Source: SAR324 cluster bacterium (GTDB lineage Bacteria; SAR324; JACQKK01). Taken from it: a stretch of 5,312 nucleotides of DNA. The position numbers were made by a program, and so were the translations under genes. Below the pieces are notes generated by a model. That model worked only from the letters and a program-made list of their open reading frames with translations, had not been told where the DNA came from and ran no database searches. Numbering within the stretch: position 1 is the first letter of the stretch; each line of letters starts with the position of its first letter. Positions 1-5,312 of the stretch are shown in pieces. The stretch covers positions 1 to 5,312 of the forward strand of contig JAPUJL010000150.1 of assembly GCA_027296185.1 (NCBI GenBank), in the 5' to 3' direction.

Positions 1-4
1 GCTA

Positions 5-22
5 ACCGCTGCCGGCAGCGGT
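5..22. repeat. 18-bp perfect palindrome
   Basis: The two 9-base halves, ACCGCTGCC and GGCAGCGGT, are exact reverse complements with no spacer. As RNA this could form a 7-bp stem with a 4-base CCGG loop. No T-run follows on either strand within the window, so it is not a typical intrinsic terminator. It may be an operator or a 3'-end hairpin of a gene to the left, whose coding region is not in the window. Confidence 0.5.
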
Positions 23-23
23 C

Positions 24-79
24 TCACGGGGCCGCCCTCACAGGGCCGCCCTCACGGGGCCGCCCTCACGGGGCCGCCC
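24..79. repeat. Tandem repeat, four 14-bp units
   Basis: Four head-to-tail copies of TCACGGGGCCGCCC fill these 56 bases exactly. Copies 1, 3 and 4 are identical and copy 2 (38-51) differs by one base (A for G). The 14-base period is not a multiple of three, so an encoded peptide repeat is unlikely. The last unit runs into the hairpin at 71-93. No function can be assigned from sequence; replication slippage is the simplest origin. Confidence 0.8.
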
Positions 80-93
80 CCGGCGGGCGGCCC
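71..93. other. Perfect GC hairpin, 9-bp stem and 5-base loop
   Basis: GGGCCGCCC (71-79) and GGGCGGCCC (85-93) are exact reverse complements around the loop CCGGC. The left arm is the end of the last 14-bp tandem unit. Bases after the stem are TGCCCCG, not a T-run, so an intrinsic terminator is possible only in a loose sense. It could stop or insulate transcription arriving from the left, ahead of the operon promoter at about 155-182. The structure is seen; the role is inferred. Confidence 0.45.
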
Positions 94-154
94 TGCCCCG
101 CTCCGCGGCCCCGCTCTCCGGCATAGCGCCCCCCGGCATCCATCCGCGCGGCGG

Positions 155-182
155 TTGCCGTGGGCGCCGAGGCTGCTATGCT
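155..182 (+). promoter_or_regulatory. Candidate sigma70 promoter of the hydroxylase operon
   Basis: A TTGCCG -35 box (155-160) and a TATGCT -10 box (177-182) are separated by 16 bases. Each box matches four of six consensus positions, and a TG one base upstream of the -10 box (174-175) gives an extended -10. Transcription would begin near 189, leaving an untranslated leader of about 56 bases before the ATG at 246. The leader contains a 5-bp hairpin (GGGCG/CGCCC, 209-222). Assigned by eye only; a non-sigma70 promoter or a start further left is possible. Confidence 0.35.
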
Positions 183-245
183 GGCCGGTGACCCGTGCAG
201 GCTGCCGCGGGCGTATCCGCCCACCCTCGAATTGTACCTCGATCC

Positions 246-1082
246 ATGGATGCGTATCTCCGGCCCGAGTCCGTGGAGGCTGCGTTGGAAGCCTTGGCCA
301 GCGGGTCGTACACCGTGCTCGCGGGCGGGACGGATCTTTATCCCGCGCACACCGGGCGTCCCCTGGACGGGTCCGTGCTGGACATCTCCGGAATCCCCGC
401 GTTGCGTGGCATCGCCGAGGAAGACGGCCGCTACCGCATCGGCGCCCTGACCACCTGGTCCGATATTGTGCGCGCCGATCTTGCCCCCTGCTTCAGGGGC
501 CTGCAGCTCGCTGCGCGCGAGGTGGGCGGGGTGCAAATCCAGAACGCCGCGTCGGTGGCAGGTAATCTCTGCAATGCTTCTCCCGCGGCCGACGGGGTGC
601 CGCCCCTGCTGACCCTGGACGCCGAGGTGGAAACCGGCTCCGTCCGTGGCCGTTCCACCATCCCCCTCGCCGAGTTTATCGTGGGCAACCGCTCGACCGT
701 GCTGAAGGCGGACGAGCTGGTCACCGCCGTGCTGGTGCCCAAACCCCGCTGGCGGGCCGGAGCGGCCTTCTCCAAGCTGGGCGCCCGCAAATACCTGGTC
801 ATCTCCATCGCCATGGCCGCGGCGGTGATCGAATGGGACGAGGGCGGCCGCGTTGCGGCGGCGCGGGTGGCCGTGGGCGCCTGCTCTCCCGTGGCACGGC
901 GCCTGCCGGAGCTGGAGGCGGCGTTGGCCGGCCGGCGGGCGGGGGATGCCGCCGCCGCCTTCGAGCCCCGTCACCTGGCGCCGCTTTCCCCCATCGGCGA
1001 CGTGCGCGGCAGTGCCGCTTACCGGCTGGACGCGGTCGCGGCGCTGGTGCGGCGGACGCTGAACGCGGTCGAGATTCCTTGA
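246..1082 (+). CDS. FAD-binding subunit of a molybdenum hydroxylase (xanthine dehydrogenase/CoxM family)
   Basis: This 278-residue protein should be the flavin subunit of a cytoplasmic xanthine dehydrogenase-type enzyme, taking electrons from the Fe-S clusters and passing them to NAD+ or another acceptor. The N-terminal FAD-binding domain shows VLAGGTD at residues 24-30. The second FAD motif spans about 93-117 and contains QIQNAASVAGNL (a form of the family's QIRN..T.GGNL) and ASPAAD. The C-terminal part, from about residue 172 (FSKLGARKYLVISIA), fits the CO dehydrogenase flavoprotein C-terminal domain. Length is usual for the family. The ATG at 246 is chosen because homology begins at once (MDAYLRPESV). 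A GTG at 195 would add 17 unremarkable residues and leave almost no leader behind the proposed promoter. No clear Shine-Dalgarno precedes either start. The Fe-S/Mo gene follows after 19 bases, so the two are surely co-transcribed. Substrate unknown. Confidence 0.93.
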   Translation: MDAYLRPESVEAALEALASGSYTVLAGGTDLYPAHTGRPLDGSVLDISGIPALRGIAEEDGRYRIGALTTWSDIVRADLAPCFRGLQLAAREVGGVQIQNAASVAGNLCNASPAADGVPPLLTLDAEVETGSVRGRSTIPLAEFIVGNRSTVLKADELVTAVLVPKPRWRAGAAFSKLGARKYLVISIAMAAAVIEWDEGGRVAAARVAVGACSPVARRLPELEAALAGRRAGDAAAAFEPRHLAPLSPIGDVRGSAAYRLDAVAALVRRTLNAVEIP

Positions 1083-1101
1083 TCGAAGGGCCCGGAACGC
1101 C

Positions 1102-3894
1102 ATGATCCCGCAGCTCCAGCAAATGCGCTTCCGCGTGAACGGTGCGCCGGTGACGGTGCAGGCCGATCCACGCCGCCGGCTCACGGAGGTCTTGCGGCAC
1201 GATCTGGGGCTGACCGGCACCAAGGTCGGCTGCGACGCCGGGGACTGCGGCGCCTGTACCGTCCTGCTGGAGGGCGAGCCGGTGTGCGCCTGCCTGGTGG
1301 CAGCGGGCAGCGTGAACGGCCGGGAAATCGTGACGGTCGAGGGATTGTCCTCCGCCGGCACACTGAGTCCGCTGCAGGAGGCGTTTCAGCGCCATGGTGC
1401 CGCCCAGTGCGGCATCTGCATCCCCGGGATGTTGGTGGCCGCCACGGCGCTGCTGAACCGCACGCCCGATCCCACGGCGGCCGAAGTCGAGGAGGCCCTG
1501 TGCGGCGTGCTGTGCCGCTGCACCGGTTACCGCAAGATCGTCGAGGCGGTGGTGGACGCTGCCCGCGGTGGCGGGGCATATGGCGGCGCTTCCGCCCATA
1601 GCCGCGCCGGCGGGGAGGCACCCGGCCCGGTGGTCGGCGCCCGAGCGGCCAAGGTGGACGGCGTTCCCAAACTGACCGGGGAGGAGCGCTTCGGGGCCGA
1701 CGCCGTTCCCGAGAATGCCCTATGGCTGCGGGTGGTGCGCTCGCCCCATGCACGGGCGGAATTCTCCCTGGGCGCCATGGACGCCCTCCACGAGCGTTAT
1801 CCGGGCCTGGCGCGGGTGCTTATCGCCGCGGACATTCCCGGCGCTAACCGATTCGGGGTCTATCCCGACCTGAAGGATCAGCCCGTCTTGGCCGAGGGCG
1901 CCGTGCGTTACCGCGGCGAGGCCGTGCTGGCGCTGGTGGGTGAACGGGAGGCGATCGAGGCGATCCGTGACGAGGATGTGCCCATCGCGTGGCGGCCCCT
2001 GCCCGTTGTCGCCGATTCCGAGGCGGCCCTCGCCGAGGGGGCGCCCCAATTGCACGACGATGCGCCGGGCAACGTCCTGGTGCGGGGGTACGTCACGAAG
2101 GGGGATCCAGAGGCGGCGCTGGCCGCCTCGGCGGCGGTCGCCGAGGGAAGCTGGCAGACCGCATTCGTCGAGCACGCCTACATCGAGCCGGAGGCGGGCT
2201 ATGCGCGGCGCGTGGGGGAGCGCATCGAGGTGTTCGTGAGCACTCAGACGCCCTCCATGGACCGGGACGAGATCGCCCTGATTCTCGGCCTGGCGCCGGA
2301 GCAGGTGCGGGTGATTCCCTCGGCGGTGGGCGGGGGTTTCGGCGGCAAGCTGGACCTGTCTCTCCAGCCCTTCGTCGCGATGGCGGCGTGGCTCCTCGGC
2401 CGGCCGGTGTTCTGCGCCTACACCCGGCCCGCATCCATGGCCTCCAGCACCAAGCGCCACCCGGCCCGCATGACCGGCCGCTTCGGTTGCGATGGCGAGG
2501 GGCGGCTCACCGCGGCGCTGTTCGAGGGCGACTTCGATACAGGTGCCTATGCTTCCTGGGGTCCCACCGTGGCCGGGCGGGTGCCGGTGCACGCCACGGG
2601 GCCGTACTACCTCCCGGCCATGCGCGCCGAGACCCGCGCGGTGTATACCCACAATCCGCCTTCGGGCGCCTTCCGCGGATTCGGCACGCCCCAGGCCGCC
2701 CTGGTCCACGAGGGGCTGCTCGACGAGCTGGCGGAGCGCGTGGGCATGGACCGTCTGGAATTCCGGCTGCGCAATGTCATCCGCTCTGGCCAGCGCACCA
2801 ACACCGGGCAGGTGCTCTCCCACAGCGTCGGCATGGCGGCCTGCCTGGAGGCCCTCCGGCCGCACTGGCGAAAGCGGCTCGCCGGCGCCGCTCGATTTAA
2901 CGAGTCCGGCGGCGTCCTGCGGCGGGGCTTGGGCATCGGCTGCATGTGGTACGGCATCGGCAACACGGCCCTATCGAACCCCTCGACCATCGAGGTGGCG
3001 CTCAGCCGGGACGGGGCGGTAACCCTCTACAGCGGCGCCGTGGATATCGGCCAGGGCGTCAACACCATCGTCAGTCAGATCTGCGCCGAAGCGCTGGGGG
3101 TCCCCCTCGGCCATGTGACCCTGGTCTCCGGGGACACCGACCGCACCGCCGATGCGGGCAAGACCTCCGCCTCGCGGCACACCTTCGTTTCGGGCAGGGC
3201 GGCGCAACTGGCCGGGGAGCACCTGCGCCGGCAACTGCTCGAGCTGGCCGATACACGGCCCGACGCAACCTTGCGCATCGATGGAAGTACGCTGCACGTG
3301 AGTGCTGGCGGCGGGAAGCGCTCCGTCGACCTGAGCCGGCTGCCGGAGGACGGGCGCGGCCACGTGCTGGTGGGCGTGGGCACCTACGATCCGCCCACCA
3401 CGGCCCTGGACGCCGAGGGGCAGGGCGTGCCCTACGCGACCTATGCCTTCGCGGCGCAACTGGCGGAAGTCGAGGTGGATCTGGAGCTGGGCACCGTGAA
3501 GGTGCTGGGCATCGCCGCCGCCCACGATATCGGCCGCGCGGTGAACCCGACCCAGGTGGAAGGCCAGATTCACGGAGGAATCGCCCAGGGGCTGGGCATG
3601 GCGCTGATGGAGGAGTATCTCCCGGGCCGAACGGAGAACCTGCACGACTACCTGATCCCCACCTTCGGCGACGTGCCGGAGATCGAGATCTTCCTGATCG
3701 AGGATCCGGAGCCGCTCGGTCCCTACGGCGCCAAGGGCATCGGCGAGCCGGCGCTCATCCCCACCGCCCCCGCGATCCTGGGCGCCATCCGCCATGCCAC
3801 CGGTGCAACGATCCGCCGCCTGCCGGCCACGCCCCACCGCGTGCGGGAGGCGATCCTCGCCGCCGCTGGGCATCGAGCGCCGCAATCCGACTGA
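1102..3894 (+). CDS. Molybdenum hydroxylase, fused [2Fe-2S] and molybdopterin catalytic subunits (XdhD-like)
   Basis: This 930-residue catalytic chain should hydroxylate an N-heterocycle or aldehyde at a molybdenum-MPT site. Residues 8-80 are a plant-type ferredoxin domain with C44, C49, C52 and C64. Residues 85-155 carry the second cluster, C103, C106, C138 and C140 (QCGIC and CRCTGYR). A Gly/Ala-rich linker at 155-180 marks the fusion joint. The aldehyde oxidase/xanthine dehydrogenase hammerhead domain covers about 185-300, and the Mo-binding domains run to about 915. Cofactor and active-site signatures are STQTP (380-384), VGGGFGGK (409-416), AFRGFG (523-528), DIGQG (648-652) and GIGEP (879-883), whose E882 is the expected catalytic glutamate. 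The ATG at 1102 has GAAGGG 11 bases upstream; an internal ATG at residue 8 lacks such a site. No signal peptide is seen. Fe-S plus Mo in one chain with a separate FAD subunit matches E. coli XdhD/YgfM. Substrate is unresolved because some pocket residues differ from xanthine oxidase. Confidence 0.94.
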   Translation: MIPQLQQMRFRVNGAPVTVQADPRRRLTEVLRHDLGLTGTKVGCDAGDCGACTVLLEGEPVCACLVAAGSVNGREIVTVEGLSSAGTLSPLQEAFQRHGAAQCGICIPGMLVAATALLNRTPDPTAAEVEEALCGVLCRCTGYRKIVEAVVDAARGGGAYGGASAHSRAGGEAPGPVVGARAAKVDGVPKLTGEERFGADAVPENALWLRVVRSPHARAEFSLGAMDALHERYPGLARVLIAADIPGANRFGVYPDLKDQPVLAEGAVRYRGEAVLALVGEREAIEAIRDEDVPIAWRPLPVVADSEAALAEGAPQLHDDAPGNVLVRGYVTKGDPEAALAASAAVAEGSWQTAFVEHAYIEPEAGYARRVGERIEVFVSTQTPSMDRDEIALILGLAPEQVRVIPSAVGGGFGGKLDLSLQPFVAMAAWLLGRPVFCAYTRPASMASSTKRHPARMTGRFGCDGEGRLTAALFEGDFDTGAYASWGPTVAGRVPVHATGPYYLPAMRAETRAVYTHNPPSGAFRGFGTPQAALVHEGLLDELAERVGMDRLEFRLRNVIRSGQRTNTGQVLSHSVGMAACLEALRPHWRKRLAGAARFNESGGVLRRGLGIGCMWYGIGNTALSNPSTIEVALSRDGAVTLYSGAVDIGQGVNTIVSQICAEALGVPLGHVTLVSGDTDRTADAGKTSASRHTFVSGRAAQLAGEHLRRQLLELADTRPDATLRIDGSTLHVSAGGGKRSVDLSRLPEDGRGHVLVGVGTYDPPTTALDAEGQGVPYATYAFAAQLAEVEVDLELGTVKVLGIAAAHDIGRAVNPTQVEGQIHGGIAQGLGMALMEEYLPGRTENLHDYLIPTFGDVPEIEIFLIEDPEPLGPYGAKGIGEPALIPTAPAILGAIRHATGATIRRLPATPHRVREAILAAAGHRAPQSD

Positions 3895-3981
3895 CTGAGG
3901 CGAACGTTCGGCGGCCGCTTGAGCGCCGATCCCATGTCCCCCACCCGGGCGGGCCGCTCGGCGCAAGCACGGCGGCCCCGC
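3895..3981. other. Convergent intergenic gap without a clear terminator
   Basis: These 87 bases separate the ends of the plus-strand hydroxylase operon and the minus-strand OsmC-family gene. A bidirectional terminator would be expected, but no stem followed by a T-run is visible on either strand. The only neat structure is a 10-bp palindrome, CGAACGTTCG (3901-3910). GCGGCC and GGCCGC segments could pair only across a long loop. Termination may be Rho-dependent. Confidence 0.5.
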
Positions 3982-4497
3982 TTAGCCGCCCGTGACGGCC
4001 TGGCTGACCTCGATGGGGGGGGAATTGCGGATCGTCTGGTAGACCACGCAGTACCGCTCGGTGAGCTTTTGCAGGGTCGCCAGCTGCTCGGGCGAGGCAT
4101 CCGTGTCCAAGTCGAAGTGCAGCTTGATGTCCCGGAAGCCCACCGGTGCGTCCTTGGCCACCCCCAGCGTGCCCCGCACGTCCAGCACCCCTTCGGCGCT
4201 GACCGTGCCGCCCCGGACGTTCACGCCGGTCGCCGTCGCCACGGCCCGCAGGGTCACGCCCGCGCAGGCCACCAGCGCTTCGAGCAACATATCTCCCGAG
4301 CACGCCTGCAGGCCGCTGCCGCCCGTCGAGGGGTGCAACCCGGCTTCCACCGTGGCCTTGCCCGTCTCGACGCGGCAGGCGATGCCGTCCTCGCCGAGGG
4401 AGCCCTTGGCGGACAGGACGATTTGGGCGGCTTCGGGATCCTCGCGGTAACGCGCCTTGAACGGCGCCTGCAGTTCTCGCAACTCATCGGCGTTCAT
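3982..4497 (-). CDS. OsmC/Ohr-family protein
   Basis: This 171-residue cytoplasmic protein belongs to the OsmC/Ohr family, whose studied members reduce organic hydroperoxides with a pair of cysteines. The first family cysteine lies in CSGDMLLEALVAC (66-78), at the start of the central helix, followed by AGVTLRAVA. The second is C150 in the C-terminal motif YCVVYQTIRNSPPIEV (149-164), which parallels the usual 'CP.sqtl.n..pi.v' ending. C66 is a third cysteine 12 residues before C78, and C41 is also present. Length is slightly above the roughly 140 residues of classical OsmC/Ohr, in keeping with the broader OsmC-like group, so the substrate may not be an organic peroxide. The start is fixed by a strong Shine-Dalgarno, GGAGGAA, three bases before the ATG. 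It faces the hydroxylase operon tail to tail and is probably transcribed alone. No peroxide-sensor gene (OhrR-type) lies in the window. Confidence 0.9.
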   Translation of the reverse strand: MNADELRELQAPFKARYREDPEAAQIVLSAKGSLGEDGIACRVETGKATVEAGLHPSTGGSGLQACSGDMLLEALVACAGVTLRAVATATGVNVRGGTVSAEGVLDVRGTLGVAKDAPVGFRDIKLHFDLDTDASPEQLATLQKLTERYCVVYQTIRNSPPIEVSQAVTGG

Positions 4498-4500
4498 CGG

Positions 4501-4507
4501 TTCCTCC
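4501..4507 (-). promoter_or_regulatory. Shine-Dalgarno of the OsmC-family gene
   Basis: On the minus strand this reads GGAGGAA, with three further bases before the ATG at 4497-4495; the GGAGG core lies five bases from the start codon. It is the strongest ribosome binding site in the window and fixes the start of the OsmC-family gene. Confidence 0.8.
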
Positions 4508-4583
4508 AGGGGAATTCGGTTGAGCGTGGCTTCGGCCCGCGGGCCTCGCGGCGGTCACCTATCAGGTTGCGGCCGACCGCCAG

Positions 4584-4612
4584 TGCATAGGCGAATTGAA
4601 GCCCGGATGCAA
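4584..4612 (-). promoter_or_regulatory. Weak candidate promoter for the OsmC-family gene
   Basis: On the minus strand a TTGCAT box (4607-4612) is followed after 17 bases by TATGCA (4584-4589). Each matches only three of six sigma70 consensus positions, though the spacing is ideal and the region is relatively AT-rich. Transcription would start near 4577, giving a leader of about 80 bases that contains the 12-bp palindrome at 4534-4545. Confidence 0.2.
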
Positions 4613-4830
4613 GCAGACGGTGAGTAACGCGACATACAAACAGGCGCGGCACATGGACTCCACCTCTTCGCGCAGCCGACTCCAGGGCGCCGCGGTGAAT
4701 GGCGCGATGCATCCGTTGCAGGCCGAGTTCCCGCCGATTCCACCTACCGCGCGGGCCGCTTCAAGCTTCGTTTTCCGCTCGAACCGTTGATTCGTCCAAG
4801 AACCTTTCGGGGCGTTTCGGCGTTTTTCGG

Positions 4831-4855
4831 CCGCCCGGTCCGCTTGCGCGGGCGG
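4831..4855 (-). other. GC hairpin just after the stop of the dioxygenase remnant
   Basis: CCGCCCG (4831-4837) and CGGGCGG (4849-4855) form a 7-bp stem with an 11-base loop, one base past the stop codon of the minus-strand remnant. On that strand it is followed by CCGAAAAAC rather than a T-run, so it is not a canonical intrinsic terminator. A transcript 3'-end role is possible but unproven. Confidence 0.25.
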
Positions 4856-4856
4856 G

Positions 4857-5312
4857 TCAGTAGTGCGTGCCGCCGCTGACGAGGGTGCGCCAGAGGGTGC
4901 GGCGTTCGTTTGGGGGCAGCCGGTCGTTGCGGGAGTTGTAATCGTGGAGCGCCGAGCGCCCGTCCAGCCGCCGCCTGAGCTCCGCGGACAGGGCCTCGTG
5001 GTCGGCCACCGTGTCGGCGAAGTGCGTGTCCCCGCCCTCCCCGGGAACCTCCAGTGCGTACAGCACGGTGGCCCGCGACGGGCGCGCCTTGTAGGAGATG
5101 TCCGAATGCCGGTAGGAGTCCGCATCGGCCGACCCGAGGGGTTTCCCGTTTTCCACGACTTTGGAGAGCACCCTGATCTCCGGACAGTGGGGATGGTGGT
5201 ACTGGCTAAGCACGTGGGATTCGAGGGGTCCGATGCGGCGGCTGAAGTCGATGAGCCGCTCCTCGGTGGGCGCTGCCCGGGAATGGCGATCAGGTGCCGG
5301 TCGAGATAGGCT
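4857..5312 (-). pseudogene. TauD/TfdA-family Fe(II)/2-oxoglutarate dioxygenase, frameshifted and C-terminally truncated
   Basis: Intact relatives are non-haem iron dioxygenases of roughly 280-300 residues that oxidise substrates such as taurine or aryloxyalkanoates using 2-oxoglutarate. Conserved pieces here are FSRRIGPLE, then YRHSDISYKARPS with the iron-binding HxD (bases 5100-5108), then VLYALEVPGEGGDTHFADT, a hallmark of the family. Two defects are visible. First, the N-terminal family segment AYLDRHLIAIPGQR is read in the +1-shifted frame (about 5271-5311), while TEERLIDFSRRIGPLE onward is in the frame ending at 4857. Adding one base to the GGG run at 5268-5270 would join them as PGQRPTEERL. 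Second, the frame stops at 4857 soon after LHDYNSRNDRL, so the distal iron-ligand histidine, the 2-oxoglutarate-binding arginine and about 100 C-terminal residues are missing. The 5' end lies outside the window. A sequencing error could explain the frameshift but not the lost C-terminus. Confidence 0.75.

Larger units (their letters stand above)
4498..4856. other. Intergenic region between the OsmC-family gene and the dioxygenase remnant
   Basis: These 359 bases hold no gene I can support. About 4580-4680 is visibly less GC-rich than the flanking genes. The OsmC-side end carries the ribosome binding site, a 12-bp perfect palindrome GGCCCGCGGGCC (4534-4545), and 6-bp inverted arms GCGGTC/GACCGC (4551-4556, 4575-4580) over a candidate promoter. 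A 30-codon minus-strand frame (4562-4654) has a purine-rich site before its ATG but codon use unlike the neighbours. A GC hairpin lies at 4831-4855. The stretch may contain unrecognisable debris of the broken dioxygenase gene. Confidence 0.55.

Noticed and set aside
24..79. CRISPR-like array
   Set aside because: Units are only 14 bases, directly abutting with no spacers, and no cas gene is present.
195..245. GTG start at 195 for the FAD subunit
   Set aside because: The extra 17 residues do not resemble the family's N-terminus, which starts at the ATG at 246, and the proposed promoter would leave only about six bases of leader.
66..1361. Long minus-strand open frame opposite the FAD-subunit gene
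   Set aside because: It overlaps genes with clear family motifs, its translation is Arg/Gly/His/Pro-rich with no recognisable domain, and such frames are expected opposite GC-rich coding DNA.
1720..2865. Long minus-strand open frame opposite the molybdenum-subunit region
   Set aside because: It is an antisense shadow of the catalytic gene, with biased composition and no domain or ribosome binding site.
2971..3966. Long minus-strand open frame opposite the end of the catalytic gene
   Set aside because: It mirrors the coding strand, is low-complexity in composition, and shows no independent evidence.
4607..4633. Short resemblance to bacterial 16S rRNA (GGTGAGTAACGCG after ATGCAAG)
   Set aside because: Thirteen bases match a well-known 16S segment, but the flanking sequence does not continue the match and the spacing to ATGCAAG is wrong. 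Treated as coincidence rather than an rRNA fragment.
4494..4712. 72-codon minus-strand frame whose stop overlaps the OsmC-family start (ATGA)
   Set aside because: The overlap looks like translational coupling, but the peptide is Arg-rich, lacks a ribosome binding site at its ATG and has no recognisable feature; the OsmC-family gene has its own strong site.
4596..4790. 64-codon plus-strand frame in the intergenic region
   Set aside because: It depends on a TTG start with no ribosome binding site and its product is unrecognisable.

Overview
The window is GC-rich bacterial DNA with long, dense reading frames and short intergenic gaps. The gene families (a molybdenum hydroxylase, an OsmC-family protein and a TauD/TfdA-type dioxygenase) would fit an aerobic proteobacterium, but nothing here fixes the taxon. 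There are no rRNA or tRNA genes, complete insertion sequences or CRISPR arrays.

Layout: Bases 1-245 are non-coding. They hold an 18-bp perfect palindrome, four 14-bp tandem repeats running into a perfect GC hairpin, and a fair sigma70-type promoter. A two-gene plus-strand operon follows: an FAD-binding subunit (246-1082) and, 19 bases later, a 930-residue fusion of the [2Fe-2S] subunit with the molybdopterin catalytic subunit (1102-3894). Together they supply every redox domain of a xanthine dehydrogenase/CO dehydrogenase-type hydroxylase, with electrons passing Mo -> 2Fe-2S -> 2Fe-2S -> FAD. The split (FAD separate, Fe-S fused to Mo) is the one known from E. coli YgfM/XdhD. The substrate is not determined: pocket residues are a mix of xanthine-oxidase-like and divergent positions. 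No cofactor-insertion (XdhC-type) or substrate-pathway gene lies in the window.

The minus strand carries a convergent OsmC-family gene (3982-4497) with a strong ribosome binding site and both family cysteines. A 359-base, less GC-rich intergenic stretch follows. At the right edge is a broken TauD/TfdA-family gene (4857 to beyond the window edge). It keeps the iron-binding HxD motif, but its N-terminal part sits in a different frame and it stops before the C-terminal half of the domain, so it is called a pseudogene.

The two minus-strand loci show no obvious functional link to the hydroxylase operon. No wholly new system is evident. The best points for follow-up are the unusual active-site combination of the hydroxylase, the decayed dioxygenase, and the repeat/hairpin block upstream of the operon.
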